This document shows positions 8,758 through 17,893 of a stretch of DNA of 59,463 nucleotides, piece by piece. A program made the translations under genes and the position numbers. Source of the DNA: an uncultured Bacilli bacterium (lineage in GTDB: Bacteria; Bacillota_I; Bacilli_A; RF39; UBA660); the NCBI GenBank assembly GCA_947589105.1, contig CANQBL010000006.1:1-59463 (forward strand). Direction: 5' to 3'. A model generated the notes under the pieces. The model was given only the letters and a program-made list of their open reading frames with translations. It ran no database searches and was not told where the DNA came from. Every line of letters begins with the position of its first letter. Position 1 is the stretch's first letter.

Positions 8758-9531
8758 TTATCTAGATATTTTTTTAGATAATTCTAAAGCTAAGGTCATA
8801 ACCTCTTTTTTCTTATCCAGCTTTGTTAATCCATTTAAGCTTCTTTCTTCCCAAACTGCGGCATCTAAATTATCCCCTGCGTAGTAAAAAGTGAAATAAT
8901 CAGCTCCTAATTTTTTGCATACTGCTGCTATAACAGCACCTTCCATCTCTACGCAAACCGCACCATTTTTTCTATAATACTCAATTTTTTCTTTAGTTTC
9001 TCTATAAATAGCATCAGTTGTCCAAGTATAACCTTCAGTATAATTAAAATTATACTTTTTTAATACATCAATAAATTCATCTTTATATTTTAAATTCATA
9101 TCAATAGTATCACCACAATCAACATAATGGTAGCTGGTTCCATCTTCTTTAAATCCTTTAGTTGGAATTATAATAGAACAATCTTCTATTTTAGAATATA
9201 AAACTCCGCAATTACCAAAAATTATAAACTTATTTACTCCAGATGCATGAAGTTCTTCTATGTCCGATGCTATCCAAGGGCCACTTACTCCAGCCATAAA
9301 GAAAGTTATTTCTTTATCTTTATATTTTAACTTGTACACTTTTCTTTCCATATTTGCAGTTGATAAAATCCCAATAGCCTCACATGGAAATTTACTTATA
9401 ACATCTTCATATAAATGACTAGAAAAAACTCCAACAGCAGTTTCAGGTAAATTACTTACATAGCCTTCATTATTCAATCTTTTTATTCCTTTTGGTTTTA
9501 TAAAACCTTCTTCATTACTATACCTTATCAT
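8758..9531 (-). CDS. Nucleoside phosphorylase (uridine/purine phosphorylase family)
   Basis: The 257-aa protein belongs to the PNP/UDP phosphorylase fold. It shows VAVGVFSS-like phosphate loop positions, IIFGNCGVL (about 92-100), the ribose-binding signature VEMEGA and the late AGDNLD aspartate. It cleaves a nucleoside with phosphate to a base and a pentose 1-phosphate; base preference is not certain. The frame is open to 9564, but ATG 9531 has AAGAAGGTG at the right distance and lies after a terminator hairpin, so it is the likely start. It has its own promoter and a structured leader. Confidence 0.87.
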   Translation of the reverse strand: MIRYSNEEGFIKPKGIKRLNNEGYVSNLPETAVGVFSSHLYEDVISKFPCEAIGILSTANMERKVYKLKYKDKEITFFMAGVSGPWIASDIEELHASGVNKFIIFGNCGVLYSKIEDCSIIIPTKGFKEDGTSYHYVDCGDTIDMNLKYKDEFIDVLKKYNFNYTEGYTWTTDAIYRETKEKIEYYRKNGAVCVEMEGAVIAAVCKKLGADYFTFYYAGDNLDAAVWEERSLNGLTKLDKKKEVMTLALELSKKISR

Positions 9532-9550
9532 TTTAGCACCTTCTTTTTTT

Positions 9551-9658
9551 AAATATAAAAGCACGGAAAATCACTAATTTAGTGACTCCGTGCTTTAGTA
9601 CGTGTAGGTAAATACCCTTTGAGGCTAAGATATAAATCTTTACTCAAACTCACTTCTT
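9551..9658 (-). ncRNA. Structured 5' leader with intrinsic terminator (orphan riboswitch-like attenuator)
   Basis: Between the promoter and the phosphorylase start the minus-strand transcript can form two hairpins. The first is TTTGAG...CTCAAA (9618-9648), with an inner AAGAT/ATCTT stem. After a linker containing GGGTATTTACCTACACGTACT comes a long GC-containing hairpin, AAAGCACGGA...TCCGTGCTTT (9558-9596), followed by TTTTATATTT. A terminator ahead of the ribosome site is the layout of an attenuation riboswitch. I could not match it to the purine, preQ1, THF, ZTP, PRPP or T-box consensus, so the ligand is unknown. Confidence 0.65.
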
Positions 9659-9664
9659 GTTAAA

Positions 9665-9693
9665 AGAATAACAATATTAATATTTTTTGTCAA
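9665..9693 (-). promoter_or_regulatory. Promoter of the nucleoside phosphorylase leader
   Basis: On the minus strand, consensus TTGACA (9688-9693) is followed after exactly 17 bases by TATTCT (9665-9670). The predicted transcription start near 9658 leaves a leader of about 125 bases. Confidence 0.8.
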
Positions 9694-9707
9694 GCAATTT
9701 TATACCA

Positions 9708-10415
9708 TTAATTATTGTCAATATATGTTGTTTTATCATTATCACATATTCTTTTAATTTTTCCTTTAAAAATTAAGAAACAATTTCCGTATATTTTATT
9801 ATTTAATATATACGAACCATCTTCTAAACCATATATTTTTCTATTAAAGGATTCGGCGATTATAGCATCTTGCTGAACCTTGCTTCTTGTTTCATTAAAA
9901 TGTGGCTCGATATTAACATCAGTTAAATCTAATCCCTTTAAAATATATGGCTTTTTAAGATCTTCTTCCGTCTCAGGACTATTAAAAACAACCTTTGAGC
10001 AATTAATAGAACCAGCACTAATTCCAACAATACAACAATCAATATTTTTTAAATATTTTGATAGATCTATATTGTTAAAAAATTGATTTTGTTTATATGC
10101 ATCTCCTCCACCTAAAATAATCAAAGAACTATCTTCTAAAATTTCTTTAATATGGCCCAAATTTCTACAATCTAGTACAATATATTTTTTGAATTTTATA
10201 CCAGAAAGATTTAAAGCACCTACGTATAAATCTATATATTTATCATTTTTTTCATAATCATTAGGATCACTTGGAATATAAATAAATTTATTATATTTTT
10301 TTATTTTATATTTTAAATTCTCTAAAAATTTATTTGAGTTATCAAAAGAAGTTGGAATTTTTATATCATTAATTTTTTTATATCCACCAATGTTACTTGT
10401 TAAAAATAGCTCCAT
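9708..10415 (-). CDS. Peptidase E-like (S51) class I glutamine amidotransferase-fold protein
   Basis: The 235-aa protein has the peptidase S51 pattern: LTSN near the start, SLIILGGGDAY (about residues 93-103) and the nucleophile elbow GISAGSINC with the putative catalytic serine. GLEDGSYI lies near the end. Characterised relatives are dipeptidases for Asp-X peptides or cyanophycinases; this one's substrate is unknown. The ATG at 10415 is chosen because GGTGA precedes it. The upstream GNAT gene ends at 10421, so the two genes are coupled. Confidence 0.82.
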   Translation of the reverse strand: MELFLTSNIGGYKKINDIKIPTSFDNSNKFLENLKYKIKKYNKFIYIPSDPNDYEKNDKYIDLYVGALNLSGIKFKKYIVLDCRNLGHIKEILEDSSLIILGGGDAYKQNQFFNNIDLSKYLKNIDCCIVGISAGSINCSKVVFNSPETEEDLKKPYILKGLDLTDVNIEPHFNETRSKVQQDAIIAESFNRKIYGLEDGSYILNNKIYGNCFLIFKGKIKRICDNDKTTYIDNN

Positions 10416-10420
10416 GATTA

Positions 10421-10921
10421 TCACCATCCATTATCTTTATAATCTATTTTCTTAGACATAGTAACCATTCTATTATGATAATTATTTTTAATATAAAATG
10501 ATTTTCCAAAATCATTATATCCAAAAACATCTATGTTAATTGTTTTACAATCGCAGCTTTTAAAATAATCTTCCATTTTTTTAAGAAGTTTACTACCAAT
10601 ACCTTTACTTCTTGTATTTTTTGTAATTACAAGTTCAATAACTTCACCCATATTGTTTAATCTTTCATAGTCGAAATCAGTACACGGTTTTCTAATTACG
10701 CCAATTATTAGACCTATTACTTTATCTTGATTTACAGCCAAATAAACTTTACCATTATTATTTTTTACTTCATCCATATCCTTTTTAAAAATCTTTTCTT
10801 TATAATCATCATTAATAATATTAAAATGATATGGGTCTATAGATACAATATATTCTTGAAGTTCTTTCAAAAGATGTTTTACATCTTCTGTATATTTATC
10901 ACTATATTCAATTATACTCAT
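10421..10921 (-). CDS. GNAT family N-acetyltransferase
   Basis: The 166-aa protein has the GNAT acetyl-CoA signature VITKNTRSKGIGSKLLKKME (about residues 97-116) and the C-terminal GYNDFGKSFYIKNNY element. It begins with AAGGAA eight bases before ATG and stops six bases inside the open frame of the S51-like gene. The substrate is unknown. It sits in a run of small accessory enzymes (NUDIX, GNAT, peptidase). Confidence 0.88.
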   Translation of the reverse strand: MSIIEYSDKYTEDVKHLLKELQEYIVSIDPYHFNIINDDYKEKIFKKDMDEVKNNNGKVYLAVNQDKVIGLIIGVIRKPCTDFDYERLNNMGEVIELVITKNTRSKGIGSKLLKKMEDYFKSCDCKTINIDVFGYNDFGKSFYIKNNYHNRMVTMSKKIDYKDNGW

Positions 10922-10943
10922 AATACTATTCCTTATTATATGT

Positions 10944-11432
10944 TTAATCCTTTTCTCTAATTATAATATGAAATGTTTCTTTATTATTTATTATTTCATT
11001 TTTTATTTCTTTAGGTAATAAATTACAGTCTTTAAGTTCATCTAAATTTATCCATTTAAAATGATGATGGACCAATCCTTCTTTGTCATTTTCAATTCTG
11101 TCGTAGTCAATCTTATTATAATCATTATTATCTACTAAACTTACTTTGTAATAAAAATCAATCCCATGAGTTCTTTGTTTTTTAAAATTAGTAAAGAAAT
11201 TTTCTATTACACCCATAAATGAATCTATTTTAAAATCTAAATTGATTTCTTCGTTTAATTCTCTAATCATTGCTTCTTCAGATGTTTCCCCTATTTCTAC
11301 ATAACCACCAGGTAAGCAATAAGAGTTTTCATCATATTTGTTAACTAATATTTTATTATCAGATATAAACACACCAGAAACTCTTACTTTAAACTTATAC
11401 TTATCAGTTATTATTTTAATATCTTGTCTCAT
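10944..11432 (-). CDS. NUDIX hydrolase
   Basis: The 162-aa protein carries a clear Nudix box at about residues 43-65 (GGYVEIGE...RELNEEINL), with the glutamates needed for metal binding. The family hydrolyses nucleoside diphosphates linked to another group; specificity cannot be assigned. The frame opens at 11486, but the ATG at 11432 has AAAGGATG upstream and gives the normal family N-terminus. Confidence 0.9.
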   Translation of the reverse strand: MRQDIKIITDKYKFKVRVSGVFISDNKILVNKYDENSYCLPGGYVEIGETSEEAMIRELNEEINLDFKIDSFMGVIENFFTNFKKQRTHGIDFYYKVSLVDNNDYNKIDYDRIENDKEGLVHHHFKWINLDELKDCNLLPKEIKNEIINNKETFHIIIREKD

Positions 11433-11555
11433 ATAACATCCTTTCTTCTTAATTATTCTTTTGCTTTTATTACTACGCACATACAATTATTAAATTCTGG
11501 AATTACTTTTGATATCATAACATTTTTTATTGTATTTGTATATTTCTTTCATATT

Positions 11556-12575
11556 TTAAAATTCACTTATTAATCTTTCAGAAATAATTGTAGCATTTTT
11601 ATATAAATATCTACATATGTTGGTTCTTAAAAAACCAAATTGTAATAGTTCTTTATTATTATTTTTTAAGTATTGTTTATAACCATATGAACTATTTAAT
11701 AATTGTATCATATAAAGGTATGGCATATATTTAAAATCATATTTATTTAAATTTACATATTTACAAACCTCTTTTACGTAATCAATAAGTATATCTATAT
11801 TAAATTCACCATTCTTCGCGTTTTTGTCTATATAACTATAAGACCTAATTATTTCCCATACTACTGGCATTTTACAAGCCGAAACAAAATCAATTATAGC
11901 ATTAATCTTTTCTTCTTTATAAATGAATTGCATTACACTATAATCACCATGGGTTCCTTTTATAGTCAAATTTCTCATTTCGTCTAATTTTAATTTCTTT
12001 TTAACATCATTTATCATATATATTTTTTCTTCCAAATCATTTCTTATTTTTATGCTTATTTCATCCTTATCATTTAAATTATTTAAAATATTATTATAAG
12101 TATTAATAGCATTATCAAAATTTTCATTTGAATACCATGAAGAAATATCACTTGTAGGAAGATTGTAATCAATATCTTCTAAACCTTTTATAATCTTTCC
12201 TAAATAATATGCTGATTCAATAGTCTGATTATAATTTCCATTGTTAGGATCAATTGTATAACCCTCTATAAATTTTTGAACTATCATTGTTTTTTCTTTA
12301 TATAAAAATGAATAATTCCCATCTAGACATTTTACATATTCTGGAACTACTATATCTTTTTTTTTCAAATGATTTATTACTTTAATTTCCTTTTCAATTT
12401 GTTCTTTACTATACCTTGATTGAAATTCTTTTAAAATAAATTCATCATTGTTAAGTGAATATATGTTAGCACTTCCACGATTTAATTTTTTTATATCATT
12501 AATATTTATTCCATATTTTTCTTTTATAATTTTAATAATTTCATTATCATCTAAAAAAACTGTTTTTTCTACCAT
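11556..12575 (-). CDS. APH/ChoK-like phosphotransferase
   Basis: The 339-aa protein has the aminoglycoside/choline/homoserine kinase fold: a substrate-positioning IKGTHGDYSVMQF with the catalytic HGD (near residue 206) and the metal-binding AIIDFVSA aspartate. An N-terminal ATP-lobe reads GSANIYSLNNDEFILKEF. Relatives phosphorylate small hydroxyl compounds and spore-coat or antibiotic substrates; no resistance role can be claimed. AAAGGAG precedes the ATG. The next 600 bases upstream contain only a decayed gene. Confidence 0.83.
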   Translation of the reverse strand: MVEKTVFLDDNEIIKIIKEKYGININDIKKLNRGSANIYSLNNDEFILKEFQSRYSKEQIEKEIKVINHLKKKDIVVPEYVKCLDGNYSFLYKEKTMIVQKFIEGYTIDPNNGNYNQTIESAYYLGKIIKGLEDIDYNLPTSDISSWYSNENFDNAINTYNNILNNLNDKDEISIKIRNDLEEKIYMINDVKKKLKLDEMRNLTIKGTHGDYSVMQFIYKEEKINAIIDFVSACKMPVVWEIIRSYSYIDKNAKNGEFNIDILIDYVKEVCKYVNLNKYDFKYMPYLYMIQLLNSSYGYKQYLKNNNKELLQFGFLRTNICRYLYKNATIISERLISEF

Positions 12576-12729
12576 AAAATTTTCTCCTTTGTATTTTTAA
12601 TACATCATGAGAATCTTCTCTCACGTAATAAGAATCAATATCTAAACCTATTTCTCAAAAAGATAAATTCTATATTTTCAATTGATTACTAAACATTTTA
12701 TCTGCGGGGTATCATAATTAATTCTTGTT

Positions 12730-13008
12730 TTATTTTTTCTTTTCCTTGAACTTTACATAATTCTTAGAAACATTTTCTCCTTTAGTTATTTTGATTTTAA
12801 ATCTTCCATCGATTTTTTTAAAGTAAAAATCATACTCAAGCTTGGGGGGGTTAAATTGAAAGGTCTTTTCAAAATTTTTTCCATTACATTTTAAAGTTGA
12901 AATTTTATCTAATGGTTTTTTATCTTTGTATTTTTTAGAGAAATTAAAAAAATCTTACTTCATATTTTCTATTGAATTTCTTTCAAGCTCTAGTATAAAT
13001 AATAACAT
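12730..13008 (-). pseudogene. Remnant of an unidentified small gene
   Basis: On the minus strand a frame runs from ATG 13006-13008 through 17 codons to an in-frame TAA. It stays open beyond it for about 75 more codons, ending in KFKEKKK and a TAA at 12730. The translated tail (for example CNGKNFEKTFQFNPP and YFKKIDGRFKIKITKGEN) reads like real protein. It passes through a run of seven G at 12844-12850. I do not recognise the family. The rest of 12576-13198 shows no gene; it contains the promoter of the next gene. Confidence 0.5.
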
Positions 13009-13120
13009 TATCTTTATGTATAAATTTTATCATGTTATTATTAATTGTTCAATTATAAAATTTTCAATATGGAAAGTAAATATACAACATTATAATTATT
13101 ATATATTAGAAATTTATATA

Positions 13121-13149
13121 TTGCAAAATTTATTACAAAAAAGTATAGT
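13121..13149 (+). promoter_or_regulatory. Promoter of the phosphatase-glycosyltransferase fusion gene
   Basis: TTGCAA (13121-13126) and TATAGT (13144-13149) are spaced by 17 bases on the plus strand, about 50 bases upstream of the ATG, which has a strong GGAGGTG ribosome site. Confidence 0.7.
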
Positions 13150-13198
13150 ATATTTATAAAAGAAAGAAAAAATCCCAAGAAATTTTGGAGGTGCTAAA

Positions 13199-14782
13199 AT
13201 GAACATAATTTTTATGAGACATGGTGAAGCAACTGATAACGTTAATGAATTAATATCGGACAAAGAGATATATTGGTCTGTGTTAACTAAAAAAGGAAAA
13301 AATATTGTTTTAGAATCCATAGAAAATCTTCCAAAAAAGGTTGATAAAATATACGTTTCCCCTTTTCCAAGAACAATTGAAACTGCTCATTTTGTTTCCA
13401 AAAAATTTCCTAAAACAGAAGTAATAATTGAAAAAAGATTACATGAAATATATCACGGAAAATATTCTGGTCAAAAAAATAATGAAGATCTTGATAATAC
13501 TAGACTAAAGCAAATTGATGGAGATTATTTTGTAAGATTTGGTGAATATGGTGAAAATAAATTTGATATAGAAACTAGATTATGTGATTTTTTGAATGAT
13601 GTTTATAAAAATAATTTTGATGACAATACAGTAATAATTATTTCTCATGGTTCAATAACCTCTTATATGAAAAGAATACTAAATATTAAAACACCACACA
13701 TTAAAACAGGAAAGATAGAAGAATTCATTAATGTTGATTTTTCTCCACTTTTTAAACATATGAAAAAACTAAAAAGTATTAAAAATCAAAAAATAAAGGA
13801 AAGAATAAAACAAATTGAATCTTTAGATATAAGTAATAATCTTAAAAAAAATTTAATTAAATTAGTTAAAAAGGAATTCAATAATATAGAATTTTCAGAT
13901 AATTACTTTTCTAATTTTATAGATGGAATAAGTACCAAAAATTTAAATCAAAAAAAATCTTCAAATTTTGATAATGGTGTAATTTTAATCTGTTTTTACA
14001 ATAATTTTGAAAATTTTGCAGATAAATGGATAAATCACTATATTAATATTGGCATTAAAAATTTCGTATTAGTTAGTAACAATTCTAAAGATAAATCAAC
14101 AAAAATTTTAGAAAGTTATAATAAAAAAGTTAATATTTCATTTTGGGAAATTAATGAAAAATATAATTGTTATAAAATGTGTGGTTGGAAACAACAAATT
14201 TTAGAATTTTATGGAGCTTATCGAAAATTCTTAATAGTTGATTCTGATGAATTACTTATATATGAAGGTTACAAAAATACTAAATTAGAAAAATTTTTAA
14301 GAGAAAAAAACACTCCATTTATTAAAACATTAATGCTTGATGTTTATACTAATAAAAGAGTTTTTGATGGAAATCTCGAGGACTATAATTATGTTGATAA
14401 AGGAACATATAAAATTATAAACTCTGTACCTTATAAACAGCGTTTTTATGGTGGCCCAAGATCTAGAATTTTTGGAATAAATCCAAGTTTACAAAAAATA
14501 CCTTTTATTTTATATACGGGTAATGAAATTTATGCAAATGATCATTATTATTACCCTTGGGAAATAAATGATAAAGCTAAATTTTGCACGTATATATTAC
14601 ATTATAAATTTTTACCGGGAGATAAAAAAAAATATAATGAATATGTAAAAGATGAAAGACATTGGAATGATTCACATGAATATAAAATTTATAATGCTAC
14701 TTTATTGCATAATAATAAAATATCTTTTTATGATAAAAATATCTCAATACCTATCTCCGATATCGAATTTAATTTTAAATAA
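13199..14782 (+). CDS. Fusion of histidine phosphatase and GT2/GT92-like glycosyltransferase
   Basis: The 527-aa product has two parts. Residues 1 to about 180 are a histidine phosphatase (phosphoglycerate mutase) domain with RHGE (R7, H8), R58 in PFPRTIE and the second histidine H150 in ISHGS. After a Lys-rich linker (185-255) comes a glycosyltransferase domain of the DUF23/Glyco_tranf_2_4 type: VILICFYNNFENFADKWI, nucleotide-sugar site DSD at 348-350 and an AWKXXX-like NCYKMCGWKQQ. No signal or TM is seen, so it is cytoplasmic. It is the only plus-strand gene between 0 and 26 kb and has its own promoter. The substrate of either domain is unknown. Confidence 0.8.
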   Translation: MNIIFMRHGEATDNVNELISDKEIYWSVLTKKGKNIVLESIENLPKKVDKIYVSPFPRTIETAHFVSKKFPKTEVIIEKRLHEIYHGKYSGQKNNEDLDNTRLKQIDGDYFVRFGEYGENKFDIETRLCDFLNDVYKNNFDDNTVIIISHGSITSYMKRILNIKTPHIKTGKIEEFINVDFSPLFKHMKKLKSIKNQKIKERIKQIESLDISNNLKKNLIKLVKKEFNNIEFSDNYFSNFIDGISTKNLNQKKSSNFDNGVILICFYNNFENFADKWINHYINIGIKNFVLVSNNSKDKSTKILESYNKKVNISFWEINEKYNCYKMCGWKQQILEFYGAYRKFLIVDSDELLIYEGYKNTKLEKFLREKNTPFIKTLMLDVYTNKRVFDGNLEDYNYVDKGTYKIINSVPYKQRFYGGPRSRIFGINPSLQKIPFILYTGNEIYANDHYYYPWEINDKAKFCTYILHYKFLPGDKKKYNEYVKDERHWNDSHEYKIYNATLLHNNKISFYDKNISIPISDIEFNFK

Positions 14783-14867
14783 TATATATTGATGATATAA
14801 ATTTAATTTTGTTAAACAAGTGAATTATTTAAAAAAAATTTCAAATCGAACATATTGGAAATAAAAA

Positions 14868-14891
14868 AAATAAGGTATATAAATACCTTAT
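14868..14891 (-). terminator. Intrinsic terminator of the adenylate-enzyme operon
   Basis: The hairpin AAGGTATTTATATACCTT is followed by eight T on the minus strand, directly after the stop codon of the 64-aa membrane protein gene. Confidence 0.75.
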
Positions 14892-14893
14892 AA

Positions 14894-15088
14894 TTAATTC
14901 TTATTCTTAGTTAATATAAATCCTACTAATCCTACTATTACTATTATCATCCCAACTATTAGGATTCCGCCATTACCTTCTTTACCAGTTGTAGCTTCCT
15001 TTGCAATAGATGCTGTATATAAATAATCATAATATCTAATTGTTAACTTATCAAATAAGCTAAGAGTATTACTTACATTTTGTTGCAT
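14894..15088 (-). CDS. Small membrane protein
   Basis: The 64-aa peptide has a polar N-terminal half rich in Ser/Tyr and a C-terminal Gly-rich hinge (GKEGNGG) leading into one TM helix (about residues 42-60) with a TKNKN tail. The ATG overlaps the stop of the upstream gene (TAATG), with GGTGA as ribosome site, so translation is coupled. It resembles a wall-sorting tail without an LPxTG motif. No function is known. Confidence 0.65.
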   Translation of the reverse strand: MQQNVSNTLSLFDKLTIRYYDYLYTASIAKEATTGKEGNGGILIVGMIIVIVGLVGFILTKNKN

Positions 15089-15753
15089 TATTTATCACCT
15101 GCTTTTTTGTCTCTAACTTCATTTTCAATATTTAAAAATATTAAAAATGTTACAAATGTATCGATTGCATTTGCTAGAAGCCAATCTGGTCTCATTGACT
15201 GTAAAATCATCATCAACAATCCACCTGCAAAATATATAAATAAAGGGGCATATTTTTTAAAATCTATATCTTTTCCATTTTTAAGCATCAAGAAAAAGCT
15301 TAATGCAACATAGAATTCAGAAAAATAGAAAATTGTATTTGCAGCCAATCCAGAAGCATACGTTGGATTTATATTTAATTTCATAGGTAATATTAATTCT
15401 AATATTATAAATATTATCATGCAAACTTTAACAAAGTTTGCTATAACCTTTCTTAATGAATTATTTTCTTTTAAAGATATCTCACATACATAAATGGTTA
15501 ATAATGATATCCATATAGATAATAATACTAAGAATATTCTAGTTGTTATAACTGTAAACATACTTTTTATTCCTAAATTTGTAGCACAAAACCAACAACT
15601 TATCTCAGCAAGTATTGCACAAAAATTAGAAACAACCAAATATTTTAAAATTCTTTTTTCTTTTTGTTTTTCATACTTTTTTTTAATTACAGAAAACAAT
15701 AATATAAAACTGTAAAAAAGACTACAAAAAGTAAGCATAATTGTATTATCCAT
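15088..15753 (-). CDS. Multi-pass membrane protein resembling the sensor half of a histidine kinase
   Basis: The 221-aa protein has about seven TM helices and ends shortly after the last one in FLIFLNIENEVRDKKAGDK. The helix pattern and the terminal FLxxxNIEN resemble the membrane sensor part of multi-TM kinases or GGDEF receptors in uncultured Bacilli, but no catalytic domain follows; this resemblance is from memory. It is encoded between the adenylate-forming enzyme and a 64-aa membrane protein. It may be the membrane partner of that enzyme. Confidence 0.6.
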   Translation of the reverse strand: MDNTIMLTFCSLFYSFILLFSVIKKKYEKQKEKRILKYLVVSNFCAILAEISCWFCATNLGIKSMFTVITTRIFLVLLSIWISLLTIYVCEISLKENNSLRKVIANFVKVCMIIFIILELILPMKLNINPTYASGLAANTIFYFSEFYVALSFFLMLKNGKDIDFKKYAPLFIYFAGGLLMMILQSMRPDWLLANAIDTFVTFLIFLNIENEVRDKKAGDK

Positions 15754-15813
15754 ATATTTAATACCTCCAACTAAATTTTAAAATATTTTAAGGTAAATGT
15801 CACTATATTTTAA

Positions 15814-17853
15814 CTATTTATGTAAACCAAACTTCTTTTTTGTAAATACATGCTTTTTGTCAACATATAGATCTAGATTATTTATGTCTCCTGATAACTT
15901 TTCTCTATCAGTTTTGCAATTTTTTGTATATGGAATACTGTTTAGTGGAATCACTTGTATTAAATTTTTAATGTTGCTATACTCGCTATCAATTAAATTT
16001 TGAATTTCAAATAATGCATCTTCAATATTATGATTTTTCTTTACAGTGAAAAACAATCTAATATCTTTTTTACCAGCTACTACGCAAAAATCTACACTTT
16101 TTAATTCCATTGCTCTTTCTTCGATGTCATGTGGATAAATTGTCATATCATCAAAATATAATATTTGACTTTTTCTACCTAAATATGTTAAAAATCCTTT
16201 TTCATCTATTGAACCGGCATCACCTAAATCAATACCATTTTTAGTTACAACCTCATTAGTCAATTCTGGGTTGTTATAATAACCTAGCATAGGAGCAATA
16301 GGATTATAATTAATTGTCCCACGTTCATTATATGATAATTCATTTCCATTTTCATCAGATATAACTATGCTGTTACCTATTAGCGGGAATCCAGCAGTAC
16401 CAGGTTCAGTAAACGAATGTGTTTCAGTTGTATTACAAACTACTCCTTCAGTACATCCTCCACCCATTATTATATGACCCGGACTACCATATTTTTTTAG
16501 CATGCCATTAGCTTCATTTGTTTTAGCTCTAGTTATACCTTCACCTCCAATAGCAACAGTATGAAGTTTTGAAAAGTCCATTTTCTTTGCATGTTTAGAA
16601 TTAAGTATTTCATACAAGGCTAATGGTGGCATAACAAAAGCATTTACACCAGTTTTATCAATCATTTTTGCTAAAGTTTTAGGATTAAATGTTGGAACTA
16701 AAACATTTTCCATCCCCTTGCACATACCTAATTGCATAGCATATTCTCCAAAAGCTAAACCACTTAAAGGAAGTGCTTGTAATAGTCTTTCGCCTTTAGA
16801 TAAATTTATCTCATCATTACTAAATCTATATTGAGAAACTCTACAATTATATGAATTTCCATCTATCATAACTGCTTTTGGAGCTCCTGTTGTACCACTT
16901 GTATATTGAATTGAAGATATATGACCTTTTTCATAATTAACTTTTTCAAATTGTTTAGGTATTACCTTTAAAAAATCATCAAATGTTTTATATCCGCTAT
17001 TACTAACTTTATTACCCTTAAAACGCATTAAAGTACAATACATTTTTTTCTTACCATTTAATGATTCAAAAGGAGTCATTAAATATACATTATCTATTTT
17101 TGTTGAATCTATTATTTCCTCAACTTGTTTATATTTTGAATCAAGAATGAATAAAATTTTAGAATCTCCAGTTTTTAAGCAATGCTCTAAAGTTTTAGAA
17201 TCTACTCTCGGATCTATAAAATTAGCTGTACATCCAATATCCTCCAAACAATACTTTAATTTAACAAGTTCTGGGCAATTAGGCATGCATATAGAAACAA
17301 AATCTCCTTTTTTTACTCCTAATTCTAATAATCTGCCAGCATATTTTAATAATTCGCTTTCGTGTTCTGCATGTGTTGTTCTTTTTCCAAAATACTCGTA
17401 AGCACACAAATTAGGGTCTAACTTCATACTTCTTAAATAATCTGTTTCTGTCATCTCTGGGAACTTAACATCCAATTGTTGATCAGTGTAATATCTATTC
17501 CATATTTTTTCTTTAGAAGGTTTTCTATTTATTGAAATTATATGTAAAACATTTGAAATATCATAAACATTATCAATATCAGTTAAATAATGATTATATG
17601 GATATTGTAATAAAGTACCACTATTACTAATTACATATGTTGATGTATTTAACGAAATTGATGAAAAAATATTCCTAATAATATTATTGTCAGAAGTTAT
17701 TACAACATTTACCCATTCTTTCTTAATAAAATCATTAGTAATTTCCTTCTCATCGATAACTATCACTTCATTTTCTTTTTTTAAAAAATTTAATAATTCA
17801 CTAGCTTTATTTCCTAATCTATTTAATTCGTTTTTCCCTACTGCTATTTTCAT
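15814..17853 (-). CDS. Adenylate-forming enzyme (acyl-CoA synthetase/AMP-ligase family) with extra N-terminal domain
   Basis: The 679-aa protein has a complete ANL core from about residue 150: P-loop IQYTSGTTGAPKAVM (315-329), the A5-type GCTEG and the late YLGRKSQILYFDD hinge. PYTKNCKTDREK holds the C-terminal catalytic lysine. Such enzymes activate a carboxylate as acyl-AMP. Residues 1-110 are an added domain that faintly resembles a lipid-kinase-like nucleotide fold; I cannot name it. The operon continues with a seven-TM protein and a small membrane protein, which suggests a lipid or membrane modification pathway (inference). Confidence 0.82.
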   Translation of the reverse strand: MKIAVGKNELNRLGNKASELLNFLKKENEVIVIDEKEITNDFIKKEWVNVVITSDNNIIRNIFSSISLNTSTYVISNSGTLLQYPYNHYLTDIDNVYDISNVLHIISINRKPSKEKIWNRYYTDQQLDVKFPEMTETDYLRSMKLDPNLCAYEYFGKRTTHAEHESELLKYAGRLLELGVKKGDFVSICMPNCPELVKLKYCLEDIGCTANFIDPRVDSKTLEHCLKTGDSKILFILDSKYKQVEEIIDSTKIDNVYLMTPFESLNGKKKMYCTLMRFKGNKVSNSGYKTFDDFLKVIPKQFEKVNYEKGHISSIQYTSGTTGAPKAVMIDGNSYNCRVSQYRFSNDEINLSKGERLLQALPLSGLAFGEYAMQLGMCKGMENVLVPTFNPKTLAKMIDKTGVNAFVMPPLALYEILNSKHAKKMDFSKLHTVAIGGEGITRAKTNEANGMLKKYGSPGHIIMGGGCTEGVVCNTTETHSFTEPGTAGFPLIGNSIVISDENGNELSYNERGTINYNPIAPMLGYYNNPELTNEVVTKNGIDLGDAGSIDEKGFLTYLGRKSQILYFDDMTIYPHDIEERAMELKSVDFCVVAGKKDIRLFFTVKKNHNIEDALFEIQNLIDSEYSNIKNLIQVIPLNSIPYTKNCKTDREKLSGDINNLDLYVDKKHVFTKKKFGLHK

Positions 17854-17893
17854 CTTTTTTCTTTCCTTTCTTTTATATCTTTTTTAGTAAACT

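Noticed and set aside
9558..9658. Identification of the phosphorylase leader as a known purine or preQ1 riboswitch
   Set aside because: The conserved loop and junction bases of those classes are missing; only the terminator architecture is shared.
9880..10086. Plus-strand open frame opposite the peptidase E-like gene
   Set aside because: It has no ribosome site, lies fully antisense to a convincing gene and its translation shows no protein-like pattern.
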